Source: JBJMHZ01 sp045807125 (GTDB taxonomy: Bacteria > Actinomycetota > Actinomycetes > JAWWOL01). From it: 64,000 nucleotides of DNA. Of the stretch, positions 26,435-35,685 are shown piece after piece. A model generated the notes under the pieces. That model ran no database searches, was not told the DNA's origin, and saw nothing but the letters and a program-made list of their open reading frames with translations. Both the position numbers and the translations under genes were made by a program. The DNA is taken from NCBI GenBank assembly GCA_045807125.1, contig JBJMHZ010000021.1, positions 62,001 through 126,000 of the forward strand. The letters are read 5' to 3'. The number at the start of each line of letters is the position of its first letter. Positions within the stretch are counted from its first letter, which is position 1.

Positions 26435-26461
26435 GTCAGGGAAGCGGGGAGGGCGAGCCGG

Positions 26462-26797
26462 TCAGCTGGCGGCGGACAGCGGGGACTTGGCGGTCGCGCC
26501 GGCGGGGACGACGCCCTCGTGCTGCGCGCGGGCGGCCTCGAGCAGGCGCTGCCAGGACGTGACGTTGGGGCGGCGGCGGAGCAGGGCCCGGCGCTCGCGC
26601 TCGGTCATCCCGCCCCACACGCCGAACTCGATGCGGTTGTCGAGAGCGTCCGCGAGGCACTCGGTGCGCACCGGGCAGCCGAAGCACACCGTCTTGGCGC
26701 GGTTCTGCGCAGCACCCTGCACGAACAGCTCATCGGGGTTGCCGGTCCGGCACGCCCCGCGGGAGCCCCAGTCCGATGTCCAGCGCGTGCTCGTCAT
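26462..26797 (-). CDS. whiB4: WhiB4/WblA-like regulator
   Basis: 111 aa. Cluster ligands Cys16, Cys38, Cys41 and Cys47, GVWGG at 59-63, and a basic stretch RERRALLRRRPNV. Gene order (ArsA pair, WhiB, class A PBP) equals Rv3679-Rv3682 of M. tuberculosis and, from memory, the wblA region of Streptomyces, where WblA controls the switch to development and antibiotic production and WhiB4 controls the oxidative-stress response. The ATG at 26797 lies inside a region where translation upstream is out of keeping with WhiB length. The divergent promoter region to the PBP spans 26798-27041. Confidence 0.88.
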   Translation of the reverse strand: MTSTRWTSDWGSRGACRTGNPDELFVQGAAQNRAKTVCFGCPVRTECLADALDNRIEFGVWGGMTERERRALLRRRPNVTSWQRLLEAARAQHEGVVPAGATAKSPLSAAS

Positions 26798-27041
26798 GGC
26801 GCCGATGCCCTTCGCTCTCCGTCGGTCGGACGCGATCAGTCCGTATGGGAGAACGTAGGAAACGGACGCATCGGTCAACAGCCCCCGTCTTGCCCATCTT
26901 GGGGTAGTCCGGATTGACCATGTGGCTGCTCCGCCCGGCCGTCGAATGTGGGTGAACGGTGGCGCAACGGTCGCCGTGACCCGGTAGCCTATGCGACGAG
27001 CTGTGCCTCGTGCCGGCGATATTCCCCCAGGAGCCACCACG

Positions 27042-29441
27042 ATGACCGACACCATGCGGCGGCTCGGGCTGCTCGCGATCCTGGGGGTCATCGCCGGCGT
27101 TCTGATCGCCCTGGTCGCCCTTCCGCTCGTCGGTGGCCTCGGCTACGTGGCCGGCAAGGGCGCCGACACGTGGGAGCGGGAGACGTGCGGGCTGCCGCTC
27201 TCGCCACCGCTGCCGCAGCGCACCCACATCGTCGCCGCCGACGGCTCGCTCATCGCCGACTTCTACTACCAGAACCGCGTAGCGGTCGGCATCTCGCAGG
27301 TACCGCCCGTCATGCGCGAGGCCATCATCGCCATCGAGGACTCCCGCTTCTACGAGCACAACGGGATCGACCCGAAGGGCGCGCTGCGCGCGCTGGTGAC
27401 CAACCAGCAGTCGGGCGAGGTGGTCCAGGGCGGGTCGACGCTGACCCAGCAGTACGTGAAGAACCTCTTCCTGCTCACCGCGCGCACCAAGGCAGAGCAG
27501 CAGGAGGCGGTCGCCGACACGTTCGAGCGCAAGGTGCGCGAGGCCAGGTGCGCGCTGGACATGGAGCGCCGGCTCAGCAAGGACGACATCCTCGCCGGCT
27601 ACCTCAACATCGCGCTGTTCGGTCCGGGCATCTACGGGGTCGAGGCGGCCAGCGAGCACTACTTCGGCAAGCCGGCCACCAGGCTGACGCTCCCCCAGGC
27701 GGCGCTGCTCGCCGGCCTGGTCAAGAACCCGTCCGGCTACGACCCGGTCCGCTTCCCGAAGGTGGCGCTCGACCGGCGCGACGTCGTGCTCCAGCGCATG
27801 GCCGACCTCGGCTTCGTCACCGAGCGGCAGGCCGCGCGCGCGACGGTCACCCGGATGCAACTGCACGTGCGCACCACGCACAACGGCTGCGAGGCATCGC
27901 GCGCGCCGTACTTCTGCGAGTGGGTGCTCGACGAGGTGCTGAGCGAGCCAGCGTTCGGCGACACCCACGAGGAACGGGTCAACGCACTGCTGCGGGGCGG
28001 CCTCACCATCCGCACGACGCTCGACTGGAAGGCGCAGCGCGCCGCCCAGTCGGCCGTCGTGCGCACCGTCCCTCCGGGCCACCAGCGCAACCGGCGCCGC
28101 ATCGCCGCCGCCTCGGTGCTGGTCGCGCCCGGTACGGGAACGGTCAAGGCGATGGCGGTCAACCTGCCGTTCGGCAACGGCAAGGGCCGCAACGCCAACA
28201 ACCTCGCGACCGGCGGGAGCACCGGCTTCCAGGCGGGGTCGACGTTCAAGCTGTTCACGCTCGTGACCGCGCTGGAGCAGGGCATCCCCGCGACTTTCAT
28301 GATGAACGCGCCGCAGACGTACTGCTCGAAGGTCTTCCCCGGCTACCGCTGCGACAACGGGCTGCACGGCGTGAGCAACGCCGGCGACAGCGAGTCGGGG
28401 CGCTTCACCCTGCAGCAGGCCACCGCCGACTCGGTGAACACGTACTTCGTGCAGCTCGAGGAGAAGGTCGGCGTGACGAGGGTGGCGGCGACGGCCCAGC
28501 GGATGGGCGTCGACTTCACCGCATTCCCCGGCGAGCGCCCGCCGAGCGCGGCCGACGGCTCGCTGACCCTCGGCACGTGGGGGGTCTCGCCGCTGGAGAT
28601 GGCCGAGGCGTACGCGACGATCGCCGCGCACGGCCGCTACTGCGCACCGCGGGCCATCGTGAGCGCGCGAACCGCGGACGGCGAGAGCCTGGGGCTCGCC
28701 GGCCCGCAGTGCCGGCAGGTCGTCGCCCGCTCGGTGGCCGACACCGCGGCGCAGATCCTCACGCACGTCATCAACGGCCCTGGCGGGCACACCGGCGCGC
28801 TCGCCGCGATCGGGCGCCCGGCAGCCGGCAAGACGGGCACCACCAACGGCTACGGCGCGGCGTGGTTCGACGGGTTCACGCCGCAGCTGGCGACGGCGGT
28901 GTGGGTCGGCGATCCGCGCGGACCGGCTCACCCGCTCGCCGACTTCACGCTGAACGGCCGCTACTGGCCGCGCGTCTTCGGCGGCGACCTGCCGGCGATG
29001 ATCTGGGCCGCCACGATGAAGGCCGCGCTCGTCGGCGTGCCGGTGGAGGACTTCCCGCCGGCCGACCCCGAGCTCCAGTTCGGCAAGCGGGTCACCGTGC
29101 CCGACGTCGCCGGCCTGGCGCCGGCGCAGGCGCTGGCAACGCTCGGCGACAACGGCCTGCAGGCCGAGGTGGAGCCCACCTGGGTGCACTCGACGCAGCC
29201 GTCCGGGACCGTCGCCGCCACCACGCCGGCAGCAGGAGCGAGCGTGCGGTCCGGCGTCCTGGTGCGCATCTACCTGAGCGACGGCATCCCACCGCCTCCG
29301 CCGTCGCCGTCAGCCAGCCCGAGCGGGTCGCCGCAGCCGAGCCCCTCGCCGTCGGGCAGCCCGTCCCCCAGCCCGTCGATCGGGCCACCACCCGTGCCGA
29401 TACCGTCGCCCACGCCGACGAAGCCCCACAAGCGTCACTAG
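27042..29441 (+). CDS. ponA2: Class A penicillin-binding protein with PASTA domain (PonA2-like)
   Basis: 799 aa. A short cytoplasmic start and one membrane helix (about 9-35) precede the glycosyltransferase domain with catalytic Glu99 (IEDSRFYEHNG) and GGSTLTQQYVKN. The transpeptidase domain has Ser400-x-x-Lys403 (GSTFK), SVN at 464-466 and KTG at 597-599. A PASTA domain follows at about 685-750, then a Pro/Ser/Gly tail that probably spans the wall. It builds and crosslinks peptidoglycan; the M. tuberculosis homologue supports growth under stress and in infection. The ATG at 27042 is chosen for the CAGGAG ribosome-binding site; an in-frame ATG at 26991 lacks one. Confidence 0.93.
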   Translation: MTDTMRRLGLLAILGVIAGVLIALVALPLVGGLGYVAGKGADTWERETCGLPLSPPLPQRTHIVAADGSLIADFYYQNRVAVGISQVPPVMREAIIAIEDSRFYEHNGIDPKGALRALVTNQQSGEVVQGGSTLTQQYVKNLFLLTARTKAEQQEAVADTFERKVREARCALDMERRLSKDDILAGYLNIALFGPGIYGVEAASEHYFGKPATRLTLPQAALLAGLVKNPSGYDPVRFPKVALDRRDVVLQRMADLGFVTERQAARATVTRMQLHVRTTHNGCEASRAPYFCEWVLDEVLSEPAFGDTHEERVNALLRGGLTIRTTLDWKAQRAAQSAVVRTVPPGHQRNRRRIAAASVLVAPGTGTVKAMAVNLPFGNGKGRNANNLATGGSTGFQAGSTFKLFTLVTALEQGIPATFMMNAPQTYCSKVFPGYRCDNGLHGVSNAGDSESGRFTLQQATADSVNTYFVQLEEKVGVTRVAATAQRMGVDFTAFPGERPPSAADGSLTLGTWGVSPLEMAEAYATIAAHGRYCAPRAIVSARTADGESLGLAGPQCRQVVARSVADTAAQILTHVINGPGGHTGALAAIGRPAAGKTGTTNGYGAAWFDGFTPQLATAVWVGDPRGPAHPLADFTLNGRYWPRVFGGDLPAMIWAATMKAALVGVPVEDFPPADPELQFGKRVTVPDVAGLAPAQALATLGDNGLQAEVEPTWVHSTQPSGTVAATTPAAGASVRSGVLVRIYLSDGIPPPPPSPSASPSGSPQPSPSPSGSPSPSPSIGPPPVPIPSPTPTKPHKRH

Positions 29442-29466
29442 CCCCGCCGAAGAGGCACGGCCACCA

Positions 29467-29483
29467 CTGACCGGACCGGTCAG
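29467..29483. repeat. 17-base near-palindrome between convergent genes
   Basis: CTGACCGG-A-CCGGTCAG, 8-bp arms around a single base, lying between the stop codons of the PBP gene and the convergent membrane-protein gene. It could be part of a bidirectional terminator or a protein-binding site. Confidence 0.4.
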
Positions 29484-29491
29484 GGCGCCGC

Positions 29492-30574
29492 TCAGATGAG
29501 AGCGGCCGGCCGGTCGCGGGTCAGGGCCTGCACCGGAATGTGCGGCAGCACGCGCTGCTCGATGTCATCGTCGGTGAGCTTGCCTGGCAGCGCTGCCTTG
29601 ATGGACTGGCCCATGCTCGCTTTCTGCGCGTCGGCCTCCGTGGGCGTGAGGCCGGTGATGAGGTTCTGGTCGACCGCCGTGACCGCATATGCGGCAAGCA
29701 TCAGCAGCGCGATGCCGATGCCGATCCAGAGGCCGATCTCCGGGCCCGTGGGTATCAGCCTCGCGACGCTGAGCCCGATGATCAGCACGAGAGCGCCCGC
29801 CATTCCCGCAGCGACCGCGGCCGCGACGAGAAGGCTGACGACGATCGGCTCGCCCTTCGGGCTCTGGGTGATCTGCAGCAGCAGCGGCGCTATGCCGACG
29901 ACCGCCACAGCGATGGCGCTCGCAATGGTGACGACGGCGACGACGCTGGTCGACTCGTCACCCGTGAGCGACTTGAGCAGGCCGGACGTGCCGAACAAGC
30001 CGGTGAACACCGCCGAGACGAGCGTGACGTTGGCGGCCCAGCTGTCCTTGAAGCTCCAACTGGCGGACAGGCCGGGGAGCCGGGTCCCGAGCGCCGCCGG
30101 GGGCAGCGGCCCCCGATGGTTGGAGTAACGGCGCCAACCCAGGCAGACCAGGGCGGCGCCCACGCAAGGGCCGCCCAGGAGGATCCAGAGAAGGGACCAG
30201 GGGGGATCTGACGTGCTTCCTGGCGCGCCAGTGACCTCGAAGGACGCGGTACCCGCCTTGAGCATCAAGGTCGTCGACGTGGCGGTGGGCGGCTCGCACC
30301 CGGTGACGGTGAACGTCACCTTCTGCTCGCGGGCCGGTAGCAGCGCGGCGGAATCGGGCCGGAACGCGCAGGAGGAGCCGGCCGCACTGAGGGAGACCGT
30401 GGCGGCCCGATCAGTCAGGTTGACCAGTGAGTAGGCGAGCGTCGTCGTGCCGTCGCTCGTCGTGAAGGTGGCCTGGTCGGAGACCAGCAGATAACGGGGG
30501 GCCGCGACTGCCGAACCACGGACCAGGCAGCTCCATCCGAGCACGGCGAGGAGCACGAGTGCGAGTCGCTTCAT
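29492..30574 (-). CDS. Secreted/membrane protein of unknown function
   Basis: 360 aa, family not recognised. A signal peptide (about 1-24, ending SAVAA) is followed by an extracellular beta-rich domain (about 25-115) with two Cys (SSCAFRPD and VTGCEPP) that may pair. A membrane helix at about 128-147, a basic loop, then four to five further helices (about 182-305) and a cytoplasmic tail with ADAQKASMGQSIKAALPGK complete it. Lower Arg/Ala bias and AT-richer codons than its neighbours are visible. It stands alone, convergent with the PBP gene. No enzyme motif is seen. Confidence 0.7.
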   Translation of the reverse strand: MKRLALVLLAVLGWSCLVRGSAVAAPRYLLVSDQATFTTSDGTTTLAYSLVNLTDRAATVSLSAAGSSCAFRPDSAALLPAREQKVTFTVTGCEPPTATSTTLMLKAGTASFEVTGAPGSTSDPPWSLLWILLGGPCVGAALVCLGWRRYSNHRGPLPPAALGTRLPGLSASWSFKDSWAANVTLVSAVFTGLFGTSGLLKSLTGDESTSVVAVVTIASAIAVAVVGIAPLLLQITQSPKGEPIVVSLLVAAAVAAGMAGALVLIIGLSVARLIPTGPEIGLWIGIGIALLMLAAYAVTAVDQNLITGLTPTEADAQKASMGQSIKAALPGKLTDDDIEQRVLPHIPVQALTRDRPAALI

Positions 30575-30727
30575 GGTGCCTCCGCCGCTATCCGCCAGCG
30601 AAGGCCGCGCTGTCCTTCACGGTTTCCGCTGGGCTGCGCGCACGACAAGCGCAGGTATCTCATGAAGCTTCCGCGCGTTCAAGGGCACGTGGGAAAGGCT
30701 GGCCTTTCGCCCCGCCGTTCAGCACGG

Positions 30728-31189
30728 TCAGCCCGACGGGGTGAGCTGGCGCCGCACCTCGCCGGCCACCCGCGAGCCCTCGGCCCGGCCGGCGATGCGC
30801 GGCGAGAGGAGCTTCATCACCTGGCCCATCTGCTGCGGCCCGGTCGCGCCGGACTCGGCCACCGCGGTCGCCACCAGGGCTCGCAGCTCGTCGTCGCCGA
30901 GCTGGGCCGGCAGGTAGTCCTCGATGACGGCGAGCTCGTTCCGCTCCCGCTCGGCGCGGTCGGGATGGCCGGCCTGCTCGTACGCGTCGGCAGCCTCACG
31001 GCGCTTCTTGGCCTCGCGACCCAGCACCCGTACGGTCTCGTCCTCGTCCAGCTGCCGCGCCTGCTTGCCGGCGACCTCCTCGTTGGTGATCGCGGTGAGG
31101 ACCATGCGGATCGTCGCCGTGCGTACCTCGTCGCGGGCGCGCATGGCCGCGGTGAGGTCGTCCTGGAGCCGGTCCTTGAGGCGGGTCAT
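30728..31189 (-). CDS. GatB/YqeY domain-containing protein
   Basis: 153 aa. The YqeY-type fold is evident from LKDRLQDDLTAAMRARDE near the start, KKRREAADAYEQAGHPDRAERER near 70-95 (split motif), VIEDYLPAQL and the C-terminal MGQVMKLLSPRIAGRAEGSR. The family shares the tail domain of the GatB amidotransferase and may interact with tRNA or act in translation quality; its function in bacteria is not settled. It is divergent from a metallophosphoesterase with 58 bases between. Confidence 0.9.
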   Translation of the reverse strand: MTRLKDRLQDDLTAAMRARDEVRTATIRMVLTAITNEEVAGKQARQLDEDETVRVLGREAKKRREAADAYEQAGHPDRAERERNELAVIEDYLPAQLGDDELRALVATAVAESGATGPQQMGQVMKLLSPRIAGRAEGSRVAGEVRRQLTPSG

Positions 31190-31247
31190 GGCACGACAGG
31201 CTAGCCAGGCATCGCCCGTACCGGATCGCGGGTGGCACGATGAGCGC

Positions 31248-32153
31248 ATGCAGTCACGCGTCGCGGTCCCCGCCGGGCTCGGTGCGGCCGGCCTGGCCGC
31301 CGTCGGGTACGCGGCCGTCGTCGAGCGCAACGCGTTCGTGCTGCGGCGGTTCGCGGTGCCCGTGCTGCCCGCGGGGGCTCGGCCGCTGCGGCTGCTGCAG
31401 ATCTCCGACGCGCACCTGACGCCCGGCCGGGTCCGCCTGCGCCGCTGGATCGCGTCCCTCGCCGCGCTCCAGCCCGACCTCGTCGTCAACACCGGCGACA
31501 ACCTCGCGGCCCACGACGCGGTGCCGGCGATGGTCGAGGCGCTGCAGCCGCTGCTGGCGCTGCCCGGCGCGTTCGTCCTCGGGTCGAACGACTACTTCGC
31601 GCCCCGGTGGAAGAACCCGGCGCGCTACCTGCTGCCCGACACCGGCAGGCGGTTCCACGGCGTGCCGTTGCCATGGGAGAAGCTGCGCGACGCGATGGCC
31701 TCGGCCGGCTGGGTCGACTGCACCAATGCGCGCGGGACGGTGGTGGTCGACGGCGTCCGCCGGGTGCACGTGGCCGGCGTCGACGACCCGCACGTCCGCC
31801 GCGACCGCTACCCGATGATCGCCGGCTCGGTGCCGGACGACGCCGAGCTGGCCATCGGGCTGACCCACTCGCCGGAGCCGCGGGTGCTCGACGACTTCGT
31901 GTCCGACGGCTACCGGCTGCTGCTCGCGGGACACACCCACGGCGGTCAGCTGCGGCTGCCGCTCTTCGGCGCGCTGGTGACCAACTGCGGCATCGACCGC
32001 GCCAGGGCCCGCGGGCTGCACCGGTGGGGCCTGGGGCTGGAGCCGGCCTGGCTGCACGTCTCGGCCGGGCTGGGCACCTCCCCGTACGCGCCGGTGCGCT
32101 TCTGCTGCCGGCCGGAGGCGACCCTGCTCACGCTGCTGCCCCGTACCGGTTAG
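31248..32153 (+). CDS. Metallophosphoesterase (YaeI-like)
   Basis: 301 aa. An N-terminal hydrophobic helix (about 5-25) anchors it. Metal-binding motifs are QISDAHL near 51, NTGDN near 82, LGSNDYF near 110 (GNHD-type position written as SND), and LAGHTHGGQ near 227. The variation SND for GNHD is seen in this mycobacterial/Streptomyces branch (Rv3683 position). It probably acts on a phosphodiester outside or at the membrane. The ATG at 31248 is the first good start after the divergent gene. Confidence 0.85.
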   Translation: MQSRVAVPAGLGAAGLAAVGYAAVVERNAFVLRRFAVPVLPAGARPLRLLQISDAHLTPGRVRLRRWIASLAALQPDLVVNTGDNLAAHDAVPAMVEALQPLLALPGAFVLGSNDYFAPRWKNPARYLLPDTGRRFHGVPLPWEKLRDAMASAGWVDCTNARGTVVVDGVRRVHVAGVDDPHVRRDRYPMIAGSVPDDAELAIGLTHSPEPRVLDDFVSDGYRLLLAGHTHGGQLRLPLFGALVTNCGIDRARARGLHRWGLGLEPAWLHVSAGLGTSPYAPVRFCCRPEATLLTLLPRTG

Positions 32154-32193
32154 CCGGTCGTGGGCCCGACCCGCTAGACTCGGCCGGGCAACA

Positions 32194-32270
32194 CGGGGTG
32201 TGGCGCAGCTTGGTAGCGCGCTGCGTTCGGGACGCAGAGGCCGTGGGTTCAAATCCCGCCACCCCGACCA
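32194..32270 (+). tRNA. tRNA-Pro (CGG anticodon)
   Basis: 77 bases including an encoded CCA end. The acceptor stem pairs CGGGGTG with CACCCCG, the anticodon arm is CTGCG-TTCGGGA-CGCAG with CGG at the anticodon, and the T-arm is GTGGG-TTCAAAT-CCCGC. A CDS for an amidinotransferase begins an accessory-looking block on the opposite strand about 90 bases further on. Confidence 0.97.
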
Positions 32271-32361
32271 GAGCGGTCAGGGCATCGGCGACACCACGAG
32301 CCCGGGCGAGACGGTGGCGACGACCTCCCGCGCCGAACCTGCGGCGAGTCAGAAGCAGGCC

Positions 32362-33486
32362 TCAGGATGCGTAGTCCTCGAGTCCACCGTCCCTGCGCAT
32401 GTCGAGGCTGACGCAGTGGAACCCACCGCCGAGAGCCCTGGAGTGCCGCAGCCGCAGCGGGATGACGTCGATGCCAGCCCGCTCGAGCAGGCGCAGCAGG
32501 GCGGGATGCGCCGCGTCGACGACCGCCAGATCCACGTCGACCATGAGCAGGTTCATGGCGATCCATGGCGAGCTCAGGGAGCGCGGATCGACGGGGGCGA
32601 CCTCGGCCGGTCGCGGGCACCAGAGCACCTCCCACCCTCGGAAGCAGGAGGGGAGCGCGTCACGGGTGATCCGAGCCGGGTTGAGCAGGATCAGGCCGGG
32701 CCGCAGGACCGCGATCGTGCTGTCGATGTGCGTGTGCTCGTAGACGCCGCGCAGCGGGTGCAGCCGAAGGTCTCCCAGCATCGGCAGGAGGCTCGCTAGC
32801 CAGGTCAGGCCGAGCTCGTTGCCGCTGCCCGACACCTGGTACAGGACGTCGCGGCCGATCCGCAGGACGTTGGCCGCCTCGAAGGCCGGCTCGGTCTCGC
32901 CCAGCCGCACGTGCCCGTCCGGCCCGACCTCGTACAGCGCATCGGTCAACCGCTGCTTGGGAGCCGAGATCCAGCGCGCGCCCTGCCGCAGGTACTCCAG
33001 GAAGAGCGCGTGCAGCGAGAAGCCCTCGAAGTACCTCGCTCGGGTCGGGGTCGGCGTCTCGACGATCATGCCTCCCAGGACCAGCGCAAGATCGCGCGGG
33101 CAGTACGCGTACATGCCCCTGCTGCGCCAACCGGGCGCGCCGAACTCGGCGCAGGAGTCCAACAGCTCCGGCCGGCGAACGGTGACGCCGGCCTCTCGCA
33201 GGGCGCTCACGAGCAGAGCGAGATCCTCCTCGGTCTCCTCCACCACCCGCGCGGGCAGGCCGAGCTCGGGCAGCGAGGCGAGAGCGGCCCGATCCAGCTC
33301 CGGGAACAGGTTGAGCCACGCCGAGGGATCGTCCACCGGCGGCAGCCTCGCACCCTGCACCTCGCCGATGACCACCTCGCGCAGCCGGGTGAACTCGTCC
33401 CAACTGCGAACCGGGACGGTCGAGTGGTCCGGCACGGCTGCGACCTGTCCATCGGCGGCGGCCGATCTGGTGCCTCGGGGGGCCAT
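32362..33486 (-). CDS. Amidinotransferase, StrB-like
   Basis: 374 aa. It should move an amidino group from arginine to an amine acceptor through a Cys-amidino intermediate. Catalytic Cys358 lies in GGGFHCVSLDMRR and His253 in HTHIDST. GNELGLTWL, FEAANVLRIG and ALGGGFHC closely resemble the inosamine-phosphate amidinotransferases of aminocyclitol antibiotics (StrB family) more than animal glycine amidinotransferase. The ATG at 33486 overlaps the stop of the ATP-grasp gene (TGATG); a GTG three bases upstream is an alternative. Pairing with an ATP-grasp ligase recalls guanidino-peptide pathways such as pheganomycin or resorcinomycin. Its amine acceptor cannot be read. Confidence 0.85.
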   Translation of the reverse strand: MAPRGTRSAAADGQVAAVPDHSTVPVRSWDEFTRLREVVIGEVQGARLPPVDDPSAWLNLFPELDRAALASLPELGLPARVVEETEEDLALLVSALREAGVTVRRPELLDSCAEFGAPGWRSRGMYAYCPRDLALVLGGMIVETPTPTRARYFEGFSLHALFLEYLRQGARWISAPKQRLTDALYEVGPDGHVRLGETEPAFEAANVLRIGRDVLYQVSGSGNELGLTWLASLLPMLGDLRLHPLRGVYEHTHIDSTIAVLRPGLILLNPARITRDALPSCFRGWEVLWCPRPAEVAPVDPRSLSSPWIAMNLLMVDVDLAVVDAAHPALLRLLERAGIDVIPLRLRHSRALGGGFHCVSLDMRRDGGLEDYAS

Positions 33487-34811
33487 CACGCCGGCACCAC
33501 GTCGAGCGCGAGCAACCGCGCTTCCAACTCCTCCGCGGAGGTGATGTCCGCCGCCACCGCGCAGTACATGACCGCACCGGTCAGCGGTACGTAGTTGGCG
33601 GTGATGACCACCCCGGTGCCCGTTGCCGGGTCGAAGCCAAGGCCGGACGTCCGCAGCGCCTCGACCGCGGCCTCGAACGAGGGCACCGGCCACCGGTCCC
33701 GCTCGAGGAGGGTGCGGTCATTGCCACCGCCGCTGAGCAGGCGGCCGCGGACGACCGCGTGGAGGTGCGTCGATCCGGTCAAGCGGCAGTTCGCCTCGGT
33801 GAAGAGGATCTCGCCGTCCGGGGTCAGGATGGCGTCCGCGCTGAGCGGTCCGCGATAGCCGAGACGGCGGAAGCTCTCGCAGACCCGCTTCGCCTCCCGT
33901 ACCAGCTCGGCGCGCTGGTCGGGCGTCAGCGCCGGCGGCGGAACGATCTCGCCAGCCGCCACCGGTTCCATGAGCAGCTCCCCGGTGCCGGACAGCTCGC
34001 TCTCGTGGTCGGTGAGCTCGAACTCTCCGTACACCGTGCTGCACTCGGGATAGAACCGCTCGATGACTACCCGGTCCCTGCGGTAACCGGTCATCCAGTC
34101 CCAGGTCTCGGCCACGAAGGCGTCCACGTCGCACGGTTCGGCGAGCACGGTGACACCGAAGGCGCCGGCGGCCACCACGCCCTCGCGCGGCGCGAGGATC
34201 GCGTTGCCGAAGCCGCCGCCGGCGAACTCCTGCTTGACCATCACGGGGTGGCCGGTGCCCAGGATGCGCTTGATGGCGTCCGTCGCCTGCCGGCGCTGAG
34301 CCGTCACGATGCCCGATGGGATGGCGATCCCCGCGCCCACCGCAAGGGCCCGGAACACCGCCTTGCTGTTGACGATCCCGACGCCGCCCTGCTTGGCGAA
34401 CGCGTGGCCGGCGAGCGCTTGGGCGATGCCGAGCTCCTCGACGAGATCGACCACGGCGTAGTCGTTGCAGCAGGCGAGGACGCGCGCGACGGCCTTGCCG
34501 TCCAGGGCCTTGCGCAGCTCCGCCCGGAGCTCCGCGTCAGCCATGCGGTCCGGCGTGAGCAGGTCCTCCCCCAGGTCGCCGGGCGACGGCGCGAGAAGGG
34601 TGAGCGAGCGGGGATCCGTACGGGTCAGTCCGGTCACGTAGGCGAGGAGAGCTGGCGGCGGCAACCACGGCAGGACCACCACGTCGCCGTCGGTCGCGAA
34701 CCACAGCATGGCCTGGGCGCCCCAGGCGCCACCCGTGCGCTCCGCTCCGCTCAGCCTCGACAGGTCGCCGTTCATCTCCTCCGTGCGCGTGTTCGCGATG
34801 ATCAGCTTCAT
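33486..34811 (-). CDS. ATP-grasp ligase with a pre-ATP-grasp domain (peptide ligase PGM1-like?)
   Basis: 441 aa. The N-terminal domain (about 1-150) contains MLWFATDGDVVVLPWLPPP and LGEDLLTPDRMADAEL. The ATP-grasp domain (about 175-400) has HPVMVKQEFAGGGFGNA for nucleotide binding and GEILFTEANCRLTGSTH with the metal-binding Glu and Asn. This layout recalls the preATP-grasp/PGM1 peptide ligases that join a guanidino acid to a peptide amine, from memory only. The ATG at 34811 has GGGGGA upstream; a GTG at 34823 is the alternative. The TGATG overlap with the amidinotransferase indicates one operon and one product. Confidence 0.7.
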   Translation of the reverse strand: MKLIIANTRTEEMNGDLSRLSGAERTGGAWGAQAMLWFATDGDVVVLPWLPPPALLAYVTGLTRTDPRSLTLLAPSPGDLGEDLLTPDRMADAELRAELRKALDGKAVARVLACCNDYAVVDLVEELGIAQALAGHAFAKQGGVGIVNSKAVFRALAVGAGIAIPSGIVTAQRRQATDAIKRILGTGHPVMVKQEFAGGGFGNAILAPREGVVAAGAFGVTVLAEPCDVDAFVAETWDWMTGYRRDRVVIERFYPECSTVYGEFELTDHESELSGTGELLMEPVAAGEIVPPPALTPDQRAELVREAKRVCESFRRLGYRGPLSADAILTPDGEILFTEANCRLTGSTHLHAVVRGRLLSGGGNDRTLLERDRWPVPSFEAAVEALRTSGLGFDPATGTGVVITANYVPLTGAVMYCAVAADITSAEELEARLLALDVVPA

Positions 34812-35685
34812 CCGGTCCCCCACCGTCGCTCGGCCGCGCCACCCGTCGCGCCGCTATACCTCGTGAGTGACCATATCTGAATGCATCGTGACCGAACATA
34901 GATGACGCGACGATGCCTGGCCGCTCCCTGGCCGCTCCCTGGCCCGCGTGATGGGCGAGGCTCCTGCACAGGTGTCGCGGACGTCGTTCGCGCGTTTGCG
35001 ATGGCGATCGCCGCACCCTCTTCTGGTGAATGCCGGAGCCCCCTCCGGCGCTTGCCGCACGGATTGGAGGGCGCGCCGTCATCGGGCGCTCCCGAAATGG
35101 CCGCTCCTGGCTGTCTACTTTCTTGCCGGGGGAGCCGAACGAGCAGGCTGGGCGCAATCGCATCGGCACCGCTGAACGAGCCCTCGCCTTTCGCGCGCTT
35201 GCGCTGCGCCCGTGCCGTCGGGACCGTCGCCTCCGGCCCCCCTCGCAGTCCCTCCGGTAGCTCGGGCGGACGCGCGATCGGGTGGGTCATCCCCCGGGCA
35301 GCCCGCTCCGGCCGAGCCACGATGTGCCGCGCGCTACGGTCAACGGGCGCGTAGATTGACGGTGCCCTGGTCGTCTCGCTCGGGGGTTACGAGACGACCA
35401 GGGCACCAGCTTGGGGATGGCAGAGCCTCGCCCCGACCGTGACAGCGGCGGGTGCGAGCCGCGGTCGACCTCTATCTCCTTGCTCAGGCGTGGCGCCGAA
35501 CCCGAGGGTTCGGCTTCCCCGCCTGGGCGACGGACGGTGAAGGTGGCTCATCCCTGCCAGCTTCGCCATGGCTTCTCGCTCGAGGTGGTCGTGGTCGATG
35601 GTTGTATCGGAATGGCACGTCATAAATTGGCACGCCTTCTATATGTTTGCAAGCCCTGTCTACCTGCTCGGCTACGTTCCGCCGC
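34812..35685. other. 874-base region without a convincing gene
   Basis: The part nearest the ATP-grasp gene (34850-34920) is AT-richer and has two GGTCAC copies 21 bases apart (on the minus strand), a likely promoter. The middle (35000-35340) has only frames without ribosome-binding sites. An 18-bp inverted repeat lies at 35361-35407. The 35590-35670 stretch is AT-rich and probably promotes the AlpA-like gene. I looked for a precursor peptide for the ligase here and found none that I could defend. Confidence 0.5.
35361..35407. terminator. 18-bp perfect inverted repeat
   Basis: GGTGCCCTGGTCGTCTCG (35361-35378) and its exact complement (35390-35407) around an 11-base loop. It is a very stable hairpin in the middle of a non-coding region. 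It could be a terminator, or an end or recombination site of a small mobile remnant. Confidence 0.6.

Noticed and set aside
32245..32270. tRNA-Pro 3' end as attachment site of an integrated element
   Set aside because: I found no second copy of the sequence and no integrase in the window, so only a weak inference is reported.
34854..35060. Possible precursor peptide for the ATP-grasp ligase (ending MHSDMVTHEV)
   Set aside because: No ribosome-binding site and the frame overlaps the likely promoter; all three frames look equally uninformative.
35387..35623. 78-residue minus-strand frame ending in the 18-bp inverted repeat
   Set aside because: No ribosome-binding site, Arg/Pro-rich translation, and the hairpin would be its 3' end by chance; insufficient evidence.
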